The position numbers and the translations under genes were made by a program. A stretch of 64,000 nucleotides of DNA, from NCBI GenBank assembly GCA_018823325.1, contig JAHJIJ010000011.1, positions 1 through 64,000 on the forward strand. Direction: 5' to 3'. Below are positions 20,335-28,290 of this stretch, piece after piece. The notes under the pieces are model-generated. The model was not told the origin of the DNA and made no database searches. It worked only from the letters and a program-made list of their open reading frames with translations. The stretch is from Alphaproteobacteria bacterium (GTDB lineage Bacteria > Pseudomonadota > Alphaproteobacteria > Sphingomonadales > Sphingomonadaceae). Within the stretch, counting starts at the first letter, position 1, and each line of letters opens with the position of its first letter.

Positions 20335-20883
20335 ATGGCGCGGCTCATTCTCTTCAACAAGCCCCACGGCGTGCTGCCGCAATTCACCGATGCGCGCTCG
20401 CCTTCGCCGCGCCCGACGCTCTCGGCCTATATCGATGTGCCCGGCGTCTATCCGGCGGGGCGGCTGGACCGGGACAGCGAGGGGCTGCTGCTGCTCACCG
20501 ACGATGGGCGTCTTCAGGCGCGAATCGCCGATCCCCGCTACAAGACGCCCAAGACCTATCTGGTGCAGGTGGAAGGCGAGGCGGAAGAGGCGGCGCTCGA
20601 GCGCTTGCGCCGCGGCGTGACACTCAACGACGGCCTGACCCGGCCCACGCAGGCCGAGCGGATCGCGGCGCCGGATCTGTGGGAGCGCGATCCCCCGATC
20701 CGCGTGCGCAAGAGCGTGCCCGATTGCTGGCTGCGCCTCACCATCAGCGAAGGCCGCAACCGGCAGGTGCGCCGCATGACGGCGGCGGTTGGTCTCCCAA
20801 CGCTGCGGCTGGTGCGCTGGCAGGTTGGCGCGTGGACGCTGGAGGGACTGGCGCCGGGGGAATGGCGTGAGGTGGGTGTTTAG
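20335..20883 (+). CDS. RluE/RsuA-family pseudouridine synthase
   Basis: The 182-residue enzyme has the RluE-type layout without an S4 domain. The catalytic aspartate is in [14 protein letters not shown] (about residue 45). The other family blocks are KTYLVQVEG and the [25 protein letters not shown] segment. In E. coli RluE makes pseudouridine 2457 in 23S rRNA; the exact target here cannot be read from the sequence. It starts seven bases after the oxygenase stop, which supports an operon with tgt. Confidence 0.9.
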   Translation: MARLILFNKPHGVLPQFTDARSPSPRPTLSAYIDVPGVYPAGRLDRDSEGLLLLTDDGRLQARIADPRYKTPKTYLVQVEGEAEEAALERLRRGVTLNDGLTRPTQAERIAAPDLWERDPPIRVRKSVPDCWLRLTISEGRNRQVRRMTAAVGLPTLRLVRWQVGAWTLEGLAPGEWREVGV

Positions 20884-20889
20884 GCTGCC

Positions 20890-20938
20890 CAATCCTAAAC
20901 GCGGGATTGAAATGCGCGTGTGATAGGATTAAATCCTA
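20890..20938 (+). promoter_or_regulatory. Palindromic operator upstream of the parDE-like genes
   Basis: TAGGATT-A-AATCCTA at 20924-20938 is a perfect palindrome. A second inverted pair, CAATCC (20890-20895) and GGATTG (20904-20909), repeats the AATCC core. Both lie 25-75 bases before the antitoxin start, where the ribbon-helix-helix antitoxin would be expected to bind and repress its own operon. Confidence 0.6.
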
Positions 20939-20963
20939 CTGGTTCGCCACGCAGGAGGTTATC

Positions 20964-21233
20964 ATGCGATCAACGCAGCAACTGAGCGTGACATTGCCCA
21001 TCGATATGGCGGCGCAGGTCAAGGCGCGGGTCGCGTCGGGTGAATATGCCAGCGAAAGTGAAGTCATCCGGGATGGGTTGCGGGCTCTTCAGGCGCGAGA
21101 GCAGGCTGTGGAGGCCTGGCTGCGTGAAACCGTCGCGCGGACCTATGATGCGATGCAGGCTGACCCGAGCCGTGCGCGGTCTCCCGCAGATGTGAAGGCC
21201 GCGCTGGCCGCAGAACGCGCCGCCACGTCCTGA
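20964..21233 (+). CDS. ParD-like ribbon-helix-helix antitoxin
   Basis: The 89-residue protein begins with the ribbon-helix-helix strand QLSVTLPIDMAAQVKARV, followed by SGEYASESEVIRDGLRAL, the classical ParD/CC2985 pattern. The C-terminal half is charged and would wrap the toxin. ATG 20964 has a strong AGGAGG site; an upstream in-frame ATG at 20907 lies before the operator and is rejected. The toxin gene follows after four bases. As is common for such pairs, it likely represses the operon through the palindrome upstream. Confidence 0.88.
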   Translation: MRSTQQLSVTLPIDMAAQVKARVASGEYASESEVIRDGLRALQAREQAVEAWLRETVARTYDAMQADPSRARSPADVKAALAAERAATS

Positions 21234-21237
21234 TCGA

Positions 21238-21546
21238 ATGCAAAGCGTGGTCAGTTTTGCGCCGGAAGCCGAAGCGCAACTGATCTCCTTGTTCCGCTAT
21301 ATCGCTCGCGAAGCGTCCGCCGATATCGCCGATCGCTATGTAGGAGCCATTGTCGAGCATTGTGAGAAGCTCGCCGAATTTCCCCACCGCGGGTCACCGC
21401 GCGACGACGTTCGCCTCGGTCTGCGCACGATCGCTTTCCGGCGGCGGGTGACGATTGCTTATTCTGCCATCGACGCGAGCGTCACCATTCTCGGTATCTT
21501 CTATGGCGGACAGGATTTCGCGGCCCTGCTTGGTGATGAGACTTGA
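21238..21546 (+). CDS. ParE/RelE superfamily toxin
   Basis: The 102-residue protein shows the ParE outline: an N-terminal strand VVSFAPEAEAQL, two helices with LISLFRYIAREASADIADRYVGAIVEHCEKLAEFPHRG, then RTIAFRRRVTIAYSAI and VTILGIFYGGQDF. ParE toxins poison DNA gyrase, and RelE relatives cut mRNA on the ribosome; the sequence alone favours ParE. No catalytic residue is obviously lost, so the pair may be active. The start is four bases after the antitoxin stop. Confidence 0.87.
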   Translation: MQSVVSFAPEAEAQLISLFRYIAREASADIADRYVGAIVEHCEKLAEFPHRGSPRDDVRLGLRTIAFRRRVTIAYSAIDASVTILGIFYGGQDFAALLGDET

Positions 21547-21569
21547 GGTGGGCTCGCGTCCCGCCCACC
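21547..21569 (+). terminator. Stem-loop after the toxin gene
   Basis: GGTGGGC and GCCCACC pair around a 9-base loop directly after the toxin stop. No run of T follows, so it is at best a weak terminator. Confidence 0.35.
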
Positions 21570-21610
21570 CCACTCTTCCCGCCCATGCCTCCTGCCGCTA
21601 AGAGGCGGCG

Positions 21611-24328
21611 ATGGAGAGCCTGACCCCCAGCCCGATCGCCGATGCCCTTGAGCGTGCCCGCGCGCATTCGCCGTTTCTGGCGCGGCAGATTGATGTTTAT
21701 CCCGAGCTGGTCGCTCTGTTGCGCGATGGCGAAGCGGAGGCGGCGTGGGAGGCCGGGCGGGGGCTGGCAGCGGATGCGCCGGTGGATCGCCGGTTGCGGG
21801 TGCGCCGCAGCGCGCTGGCGCTGGTGGCGGCGATTGCTGACCTCGCCGGGCTCTGGGATCTTGATTCCGTCACGCGGCGGCTGTCCGACTTTGCCGACGA
21901 GGCCATCGATGTGGCGCTGGGTGCGGCTTTTGCCGAGCGCTACCCCGATGACGAACCGCGCGGCATCGCGGTCATTGCGCTTGGCAAGCATGGCAGCCGC
22001 GAGCTCAACTACAGCTCGGACATCGACCCCATCCTGATCTTCGATCCCGAAACGATCCCGACGCGCGGCAAGGAAGAGCCGCAGGAGGCGGCGCTGCGGC
22101 TGGCGCGGCGGATGGTGGCGCTGCTCACCGAGCGGACGGGCGATGGCTATGTCTTCCGGGTCGATCTGCGGCTGCGCCCCTCACCCGAGGTCTCGCCGAT
22201 TATCCTGCCGGTCGAGGCGGCGATCAGCTATTATGAGAGCGCGGCGGTGGGCTGGGAGCAGGCGGCGTTCGTGCGGGCGCGCGCGGCGGTTGGCGACATC
22301 GCGCTGGGCGAGGAGTTCCTGAGCACGATCCGGCCCTTCGTGTGGCGGCGCAGCCTCGACTTCGGCGCGATCCGGGCGATCAGCGATGTCTCGCGCCGCA
22401 TCCGCGCCCATTATGCCAGCGGACAGCGCTTCGGGCCGGGCTTCGATCTCAAGCGCGGGCGTGGCGGCATTCGCGAGGTGGAGTTCTTCGCGCAGGCGCA
22501 TCAGCTCATTCAGGGCGGGCGGAATCCGGAACTGCGGGCACCGGCGACGCGCGCGGCGCTGCACGTGCTGGGCGAGGCCGGGCTGATCAAACCGGACGAG
22601 CGGGCGCGGCTTGATGCCGCCTATGTTATGCTGCGCACCATCGAGCATCGCCTGCAAATGGTCGATGACCGCCAGACCCACATGCTGCCCGAAGCGCCGG
22701 GCGCGCTGGACAATGTCGCGCGGCTGGCGGGCTATGCGGACGGCGCGGCGCTGCTGGCAGCGCTGCAGCCGCATGTCGAGGCGACGGGCCTTACCTTCGA
22801 CGGGCTGGTCGGCGAGGATGAAGAGGGCGATGATCGCCTGCCGGACGAGCCGCGTGCGCTGGCACAACGACTGGAAGACATCGGTATCGAGGAGACCGAG
22901 CCCTTCGTCGCGCGCATTGCACGATGGCGCGATGGGAGCCTGCGCCCGCTGCGCAGCGCGCCCGCGCGCGAGGCGCTGGAGGAACTGCTGCCGGGCTTGA
23001 TGCGCCAGATCGCGCGCGCGCCCGCACCGCTGCAGGCGCTCAACAAGCTCGATCAGGTGATCGAAGGGCTGCCGACTGCGGTCAATCTGCTGCGATTGCT
23101 GGTGGCGCGCCCGGCGCTGGCCGAGACGCTGGTGATGATCCTCTCCCATGCGCCCACGCTCGCTGATGCGCTGGGGCGGCGCGCGGCCCTGTTCGACGGT
23201 CTCATCGATCAGAGTGCGCTGGACCTGCCGCCCGACGTGCCGACGCTGGTCGAAACGATGCGCGCGCAGGACATGAGCGAGGACTTCCAGCAGCGGCTCG
23301 ACCATGTCCGCCATGTGGTGGGCGAGCGGCGCTTTGCGCTGGGCGTGCAGATCATCAGCCGCGAGGTCGATCCGCTTGAGGTCGGGCGCGGCTATGCGCG
23401 GGTGGCGGAAGCGGCGGTCGAGGTGTTGGCCGCGGCGGCGGTGGCGGAGTTCGAGCAAACGCATGGGCGCGTGCCGGGGAGCGAGCTGACCATTCTCGCG
23501 CTCGGGCGCTTCGGCGGCGGGTTGCTCACCCATGCCTCGGACCTCGATCTGGTGTTCCTGTTCAGTGGCGATTTCAATGCTGAGTCGGACGGGCGCCGTC
23601 CACTGGGCGCGACGCTCTATTACAACCGGCTCTCGCAGCGCGTGATCAATGCGCTTTCGGTGCCGACGGCGGCGGGCGCGCTCTATGAGGTCGATACGCG
23701 ACTGCGCCCTTCGGGCAACCAGGGCCCGCTGGCGGTCAGCTTCGAGAGCTTTGCGCGCTATCAGGCGGAGGCGGCGTGGACGTGGGAGCATCTGGCGCTC
23801 ACCCGGGCGCGGCCGGTGTTCGGATCGGCGCAAGCACGCGCGGCGCTGGAGGGGATCATCCGCGAGACGCTGATGATCGAGCGCGATCCTGCCGAGCTGC
23901 TCAGCGCGGCGGTGAAGATGCGGCGGGACATCGCGACCCACAAGCCGCCCGCCGGGCCGCTCGACGTGAAGCTGATGCCGGGCGGTCTCGTGGATCTGGA
24001 ATTCCTCATCCATGTGACGCAGCTCACGCATCGCACCGGCTTTTCGCCCAGCCTCAACATCGCGCTGGAGAGACTGGTGGACGCCGGGCTGCTCGACGGC
24101 GCGTTGCGCGAAGCGGCAGACCTGCTGACGCGCTATCTGGTCGTCGCGCGGCTGGTCACGCCGCAGTCGAGCGAGCCGGTGGAGGAAAGCCGCTGGCTGG
24201 TCGCCCGGGCCTGCGGCGCGCGCGACTGGGGCGAGCTGCTTGCCCGAATCGATGCCGCGCGGCAGATCATCGCCACGAGCTGGAACGCGCTGGCCGGCCA
24301 GGCGGCGCCATTGGAAGGAACGACATGA
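21611..24328 (+). CDS. glnE: Bifunctional glutamine synthetase adenylyltransferase/deadenylylase
   Basis: This 905-residue enzyme adds and removes AMP on glutamine synthetase in response to PII and glutamine. It has two nucleotidyltransferase domains. The N-terminal one has LGKHGSRELNYSSDIDPILIFD (about 122-145), the C-terminal one LGRFGGGLLTHASDLDLVFLF (about 630-650); both metal-binding D-x-D pairs are intact. The central regulatory helix region lies between. Length is near 900-950 as usual. Its stop overlaps the bcp start by four bases. No glnA or glnB is in the window. Confidence 0.95.
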   Translation: MESLTPSPIADALERARAHSPFLARQIDVYPELVALLRDGEAEAAWEAGRGLAADAPVDRRLRVRRSALALVAAIADLAGLWDLDSVTRRLSDFADEAIDVALGAAFAERYPDDEPRGIAVIALGKHGSRELNYSSDIDPILIFDPETIPTRGKEEPQEAALRLARRMVALLTERTGDGYVFRVDLRLRPSPEVSPIILPVEAAISYYESAAVGWEQAAFVRARAAVGDIALGEEFLSTIRPFVWRRSLDFGAIRAISDVSRRIRAHYASGQRFGPGFDLKRGRGGIREVEFFAQAHQLIQGGRNPELRAPATRAALHVLGEAGLIKPDERARLDAAYVMLRTIEHRLQMVDDRQTHMLPEAPGALDNVARLAGYADGAALLAALQPHVEATGLTFDGLVGEDEEGDDRLPDEPRALAQRLEDIGIEETEPFVARIARWRDGSLRPLRSAPAREALEELLPGLMRQIARAPAPLQALNKLDQVIEGLPTAVNLLRLLVARPALAETLVMILSHAPTLADALGRRAALFDGLIDQSALDLPPDVPTLVETMRAQDMSEDFQQRLDHVRHVVGERRFALGVQIISREVDPLEVGRGYARVAEAAVEVLAAAAVAEFEQTHGRVPGSELTILALGRFGGGLLTHASDLDLVFLFSGDFNAESDGRRPLGATLYYNRLSQRVINALSVPTAAGALYEVDTRLRPSGNQGPLAVSFESFARYQAEAAWTWEHLALTRARPVFGSAQARAALEGIIRETLMIERDPAELLSAAVKMRRDIATHKPPAGPLDVKLMPGGLVDLEFLIHVTQLTHRTGFSPSLNIALERLVDAGLLDGALREAADLLTRYLVVARLVTPQSSEPVEESRWLVARACGARDWGELLARIDAARQIIATSWNALAGQAAPLEGTT

Positions 24329-24792
24329 TGCTGAGCGAAGGCGATACCCTGCCGGACGTGACCCTCACCGGTGCGGATGACGCGCCGATCCGGCTCGCGG
24401 ATTTTCGCGGCAAGCCGCTGGTCGTCTATTTCTACCCCAAGGCCGACACGCCGGGCTGCACGACCGAGGCGATCGACTTTACCGGGTTGATCGACGAGTT
24501 CGGCGCGCTGGACGTGCCGGTGATCGCGGTCTCGAAGGATACGCCGGCCAAGCTCAAGCGTTTTGCGGACAAGCACAGCCTTGCCGTGACGCTCGCTTCA
24601 GATGGCGATGGCAGTGTGTGCGAGGCCTTTGGCACCTGGGTCGAGAAGAGCCTCTATGGCCGCAAATATATGGGCATCGAGCGGGCGACCTTCCTGGCGG
24701 ATGTGGAGGGCAAGATCGTGCGGGTCTGGCCCAAGGTGAAGGTGAAGGGCCATGCGGCCGAGGTGCTGGAGGCGGTGAAGGCGCTGGGGTGA
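24325..24792 (+). CDS. bcp: Thioredoxin-dependent peroxiredoxin (BCP type)
   Basis: The 155-residue protein reduces hydroperoxides. The peroxidatic cysteine is Cys45 in PKADTPGCTTEA. The position five residues later, where E. coli Bcp has its resolving cysteine, is Ile, so this is a one-Cys-like or otherwise resolved form. Another Cys occurs in GSVCEAFGTW. Conserved SLYGRKYMGIERATFL follows. ATG 24325 overlaps the glnE stop (ATGA), with AAGGAA upstream; ATG 24328 is also possible. Translation is probably coupled to glnE. Confidence 0.93.
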   Translation: MMLSEGDTLPDVTLTGADDAPIRLADFRGKPLVVYFYPKADTPGCTTEAIDFTGLIDEFGALDVPVIAVSKDTPAKLKRFADKHSLAVTLASDGDGSVCEAFGTWVEKSLYGRKYMGIERATFLADVEGKIVRVWPKVKVKGHAAEVLEAVKALG

Positions 24793-24864
24793 GGGGCTAA
24801 ACTTCGTGGTGAAGGTTTGGCGGCACTAGACGCCAAGGCTTAAGCGGCAAGCGATCTTCTCCCT

Positions 24865-25249
24865 CGTCACCCCGGGCTTGACCCGGGGTCCCGCTTCTTT
24901 TCACACAAGCGCGTCGAACCTGTCATGCCAGTCGGGATTGTCGCGCTCGAACAGCGCGAACTTCCATTCGCGCCGCCAGCGCTTGAGCCGTTTTTCATGG
25001 GCGATGCATTGGGTGATGTCGTTGCCCGGCTCAGCCCAGACCAGTCGAGTCAGTCCATAGCGGGCGCAGAAGTCCGATCCTGTTCCGCTGCGATGTTGAA
25101 GGACGCGCGCTGCAAGATGAGCAGTCACGCCGACATATAATGTGCCGCGATACCGATCTGCCATGATGTAGACCCAGCCGCCCTGCTTTTTCTCGCTCCA
25201 TTGCCCTATGCTCTGAGGAGCGGGACCCCGGGTCAAGCCCGGGGTGACG
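24865..25249. mobile_element. Candidate element: inverted palindromic arms around a GIY-YIG gene
   Basis: The left arm (24865-24897) and right arm (25220-25249) are inverted copies. Each arm is itself a hairpin, CCCCGGG-cttga-CCCGGGG. The 385-base unit contains nothing but the GIY-YIG gene. Its stop lies three bases from the left arm, and the reading frame can only open in or next to the right arm. Five other arm pairs in the window have the same ends but short unrelated centres of roughly 20-80 bases. The layout resembles a nuclease-bearing parent with short relatives; movement is inferred, not seen. Confidence 0.5.
24901..25236 (-). CDS. GIY-YIG family nuclease, with a doubtful 5' end
   Basis: The roughly 95-residue GIY-YIG core is intact. 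WVYIM and LYVGVT give the two halves of the signature, the conserved Arg is in LAARVLQHR, the Glu helix is AHEKRLKRWRREW, and the Asn is in RDNPDWHDRF. Such small proteins cut or nick DNA or branched structures. No in-frame ATG precedes WVYI. The frame given opens with TTG inside the repeat arm. An ATG at 25201 would give MEREKQGGWVYIM if the run of five T at 25187-25191 were four, so a one-base frameshift is likely. Flanking repeats suggest a selfish or repeat-maintaining role. Confidence 0.7.
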   Translation of the reverse strand: MTRGPAPQSIGQWSEKKQGGWVYIMADRYRGTLYVGVTAHLAARVLQHRSGTGSDFCARYGLTRLVWAEPGNDITQCIAHEKRLKRWRREWKFALFERDNPDWHDRFDALV

Positions 25250-25287
25250 GTGGTTATAGGTCCGCCTGCCCAAATCCATCCCCGCTC

Positions 25288-25296
25288 TTATCCACA
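25288..25296 (+). promoter_or_regulatory. Perfect DnaA box upstream of dnaB
   Basis: TTATCCACA is the consensus high-affinity DnaA box. It is followed nine bases later by a partial CTCCACAG. The site lies about 68 bases before the dnaB start and could link helicase expression to DnaA level. No cluster of boxes or AT-rich unwinding region indicates an origin. Confidence 0.45.
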
Positions 25297-25363
25297 GTCC
25301 TCCACAGCTGACGCGCGCACTGCTCTTGCGCGCCAAGGCGGAAGAGAGGAGAATGCGTCCCCC

Positions 25364-26866
25364 ATGTCAGAAAACACGATCCGTCTTGCCCCGGTGCCCG
25401 ATGTGCCCGGTTCCGAAGCCCGCATGCCGCGCAATGTGGAGGCCGAAGCCGCGCTGATCGGCGCATTGATGATCGACAACCGGATCGTCGAAGACGTGCA
25501 GATGGAGCTGCGCGCCGAGCATTTCTTCGAGCCGCTGCATGGCCGCATCTACGATGCGATCCTCAAGCTGGTGGACCGGAACATGGTCGCCAATCCGGTG
25601 ACCTTGAAGCCGCTGCTGGAAAGCGACCCGGCGCTCAAGGAACTCGGTGGCCCGGCCTATCTGGCGCAGCTCACCGGGAGCGGCGCGGCGGTGATCGGTG
25701 CGCGCGATTTTGCCCGGCAGGTCTACGATCTGGCGCTGCTGCGCGAACTGGTTGGCGTCGGGCGCGATCTGGTCGACAAGGCGCTCGACACGTCCGAGGC
25801 GATTGATCCCAAGGGGCAGATCGAGCAGGCGGAGCTGGCGCTTTATGCCGTGGCCGAGCAGGGCGGCGACACCGGCAGCATGAAGACCTTTGCGCAGGCG
25901 ACGCGGCTTGCGGTGGGCATGGCCGAGAAGGCGCTGAACTCGGGCGGTCATGTCTCGGGCATCACCACGGGCCTCGATGGGCTCAACACCCGCACCGGCG
26001 GCCTGCACCCGTCCGACCTGATCATCGTCGCCGGGCGGCCGGGCATGGGCAAGAGCTCGCTGGCGACCAACATCGCCTATAATGCCGCGAGCCGCTGGAT
26101 GCGGGACATGGCGGACGGCATCGCGCCGGAGAAATCGATCGGTTCGCCAGTCGCCATCTTCAACCTGGAAATGTCGGCGGACCAGCTCGCCACGCGTATT
26201 CTCGCCGAGCAATCCGGCATCAGCGGCGAGAAGCTGCGCATGGGGCGGATCAACCACAGCGAGTTCCAGAACCTCGTGCGCGCCTCGCGCGAGCTGCAGG
26301 ATCTGCCGCTGTTCATCGACGATACCGCCGGCCTGACCATCGCCGCGATGCGCACCCGTGCGCGCCGCCTCAAGCGCCGACACAATATCGGGCTGATCGT
26401 GGTCGACTATCTTCAGCTGCTGCAGGGCTCCGGCCGGTCGACCGACAACCGCGTCAACGAGATTTCCGAGATCAGCCGTGGCTTGAAGACGCTCGCCAAG
26501 GAGCTGATGGTGCCGGTGATCGCGCTTTCCCAGCTCAGCCGCGCGGTGGAAAGCCGCGAGGACAAGCGTCCGCAACTCTCGGATCTGCGCGAATCCGGCT
26601 CGATCGAGCAGGACGCGGACATGGTGTGGTTCCTCTATCGTGAGGACTATTACGAGATGAGCAAGGAGCCCAAGATCGAGGACGAGGGCGCTTATGCAGC
26701 CTGGCGGGAGAAAATGGACCGGATCACCGGCCATTCCGAGCTGATCGTCGCCAAGCAGCGCCATGGCGCCACGGGCAAGGTGCGGCTCTACTTCGATTCC
26801 AAGATCACGCGGTTTACCGATCTGGCGGATGACAGCTATGCCGGGGCCGATGATGGCTATGAGTGA
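25364..26866 (+). CDS. dnaB: Replicative DNA helicase DnaB
   Basis: The 500-residue helicase unwinds DNA ahead of the replisome as a hexamer. The N-terminal collar domain is about residues 20-125 (RNVEAEAALIGALM). The RecA-like domain has the Walker A motif AGRPGMGKSS near residue 226, the Walker B region IGLIVVDYLQLL, and the arginine-finger region SDLRESGSIEQDADMVWFLYRE. ATG 25364 gives the usual N-terminus; AGGAG lies 12-17 bases upstream, a little far. The longer open frame runs into the repeat and is rejected. No intein is present. Confidence 0.96.
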   Translation: MSENTIRLAPVPDVPGSEARMPRNVEAEAALIGALMIDNRIVEDVQMELRAEHFFEPLHGRIYDAILKLVDRNMVANPVTLKPLLESDPALKELGGPAYLAQLTGSGAAVIGARDFARQVYDLALLRELVGVGRDLVDKALDTSEAIDPKGQIEQAELALYAVAEQGGDTGSMKTFAQATRLAVGMAEKALNSGGHVSGITTGLDGLNTRTGGLHPSDLIIVAGRPGMGKSSLATNIAYNAASRWMRDMADGIAPEKSIGSPVAIFNLEMSADQLATRILAEQSGISGEKLRMGRINHSEFQNLVRASRELQDLPLFIDDTAGLTIAAMRTRARRLKRRHNIGLIVVDYLQLLQGSGRSTDNRVNEISEISRGLKTLAKELMVPVIALSQLSRAVESREDKRPQLSDLRESGSIEQDADMVWFLYREDYYEMSKEPKIEDEGAYAAWREKMDRITGHSELIVAKQRHGATGKVRLYFDSKITRFTDLADDSYAGADDGYE

Positions 26867-26903
26867 GGGATTGAAGCAGGGCGTCTGAGCTCTTTCCGCC
26901 CCC

Positions 26904-26976
26904 GTCCGTGTCGAGCGAAGTCGAGACACGCGAGGACTGTGCGGACCGTGTCTCGACTGCGCTCGACACGAACGGA
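26904..26976. repeat. GTGTCGAGCGAAGTCGAGACACG palindromic repeat, copy 1
   Basis: GTCCGTGTCGAGCGAAGTCGAGACACG is followed after about 15 bases by CGTGTCTCGACTGCGCTCGACACGAACGG. The two parts are inverted, and each is itself a hairpin. It lies 38 bases after the dnaB stop. A related copy is at 31479-31548. Confidence 0.7.
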
Positions 26977-27000
26977 GCAGGGGGTTTTAGAAGCTAATCT

Positions 27001-27080
27001 CGTGTTCCTGCGAAAGGCAGGAACCCAGGCGCAGCCGACCCAACTTACCCGCCTTGGGCTCCTGCCTTCGCAGGAGCAGG
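27001..27080. repeat. GTTCCTGCGAAAGGCAGGAAC / CTCCTGCCTTCGCAGGAG repeat
   Basis: Two hairpins (TTCCTGCgaaaGGCAGGAA and CTCCTGCcttcGCAGGAG) lie 50 bases apart in the dnaB to FAD-oxidoreductase gap. This is another common double-hairpin repeat type. A single related hairpin is at 49580-49597. Confidence 0.65.
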
Positions 27081-27105
27081 GTTCATTAAGGCTCGGGCTG
27101 CTGCG

Positions 27106-28290
27106 CTAGATTGCCTGCCCCGCCGCATGGGCACTGGCCCAGGCCCATTGGAAATTATAGCCGCCGAGCCAGCCGGTGACGTCCACTGCTTCGCCGATGA
27201 CATAAAGCCCGGGCACGGCCTTGGCTTCCATCGTCTGCGAGGAGAGGCCGGCGGTGTCCACGCCGCCTGCCGTTACCTCGGCCTTGGCGTAGCCTTCGCT
27301 GCCATTGGGCAGAAACGTCCAGTCGGCAAGGCGCGCCTGTGCGGCGGCGAGGGCGCGGTCGGGCAGGTTGCCGAGCTCGGTTTCGAGATTAAGCTCGCCC
27401 GCCAGCCGGTCCGCCAGCCGCTCGGCCAGTGCAGCGCGGAGCAAGCGGCGCAGGGTCGTGCGCGGGCTTTCGCGTTTGGCGGCGAGCAGCCAGTCGCGCA
27501 GATGATCGGGCAGGAAATCGATGCCGATGCTCTCACCGTGGCGCCAGTAGGAGGAGATTTGCAGGATCGCCGGGCCGGAGAGGCCGCGATGGGTGAAGAG
27601 GGCCGCTTCGCGAAAGCGCGTCTTGCCGAAGCTGGCGACGACGTCCGCAGAGACGCCGGAAAGCTCGCGGAACAGGGCGTCTTCGGCGCTCAGGGTGAGC
27701 GGCACAAGCGCGGGGCGCGGCTGCACGATCTTGAGGCCGAACTGGCGGGCGAGATCATAGGCAAAGCCGGTCGCGCCCATCTTGGGGATGGAAGGCCCGC
27801 CGGTGGCGATGACCAGCACCGGGGCGGTGGCGATACCGCGTGCCGTGGTGACGCGATATTGCCCATCGGCATGAGCGACCTCGCGGATCGGGCAGGCGCA
27901 GGCGATATCGACCGCGCCCTTGGCGCATTCTTCCACGAGCATGGCGACGATCTGGCGGGCGCTGCCGTCGCAGAAGAGCTGACCCAGCGTCTTCTCGTGC
28001 CAGGTGATGCCGTAGCGCTCGACCAGCGCGAGGAAGTCCTGCGCCGTGTAGCGGCTGAGAGCGGACTTGGCGAAATGGCGATTGCCGGAGAGATAGCGAT
28101 CCGGCGCGGTGTGGATGTTGGTGAAATTGCAGCGCCCGCCGCCGGAGATGAGGATTTTCTTGCCCGGCTCGTCCGCATGATCGAGCAGCAGCACTTTCCG
28201 TCCCCGCTGCCCCGCAACCGCCGCGCACATCAGCCCCGCCGCGCCGGCGCCGAGGATGATGGCGTCATAGGAGGTGGTGGGAGGGAGCAT
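27106..28290 (-). CDS. NAD(P)/FAD-dependent oxidoreductase, HI0933/YhiN family
   Basis: The 394-residue flavoprotein has the N-terminal FAD-binding dinucleotide fold GAGAAGLMCA (about residues 14-23), the family motif ISGGGRCNFTN (about 49-59), and the C-terminal AKAEVTAGGVD and GYNFQWAWASAHAAG blocks that close the FAD site. The substrate of this family is uncertain; members have been linked to various reductions. It is cytoplasmic and monocistronic here. It ends shortly before a repeat and is convergent with dnaB. Confidence 0.9.
   Translation of the reverse strand: MLPPTTSYDAIILGAGAAGLMCAAVAGQRGRKVLLLDHADEPGKKILISGGGRCNFTNIHTAPDRYLSGNRHFAKSALSRYTAQDFLALVERYGITWHEKTLGQLFCDGSARQIVAMLVEECAKGAVDIACACPIREVAHADGQYRVTTARGIATAPVLVIATGGPSIPKMGATGFAYDLARQFGLKIVQPRPALVPLTLSAEDALFRELSGVSADVVASFGKTRFREAALFTHRGLSGPAILQISSYWRHGESIGIDFLPDHLRDWLLAAKRESPRTTLRRLLRAALAERLADRLAGELNLETELGNLPDRALAAAQARLADWTFLPNGSEGYAKAEVTAGGVDTAGLSSQTMEAKAVPGLYVIGEAVDVTGWLGGYNFQWAWASAHAAGQAI

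Noticed and set aside
25250-25363. Replication origin upstream of dnaB
   Set aside because: There is only one perfect DnaA box, no AT-rich unwinding stretch, and neither dnaA nor dnaN nearby.
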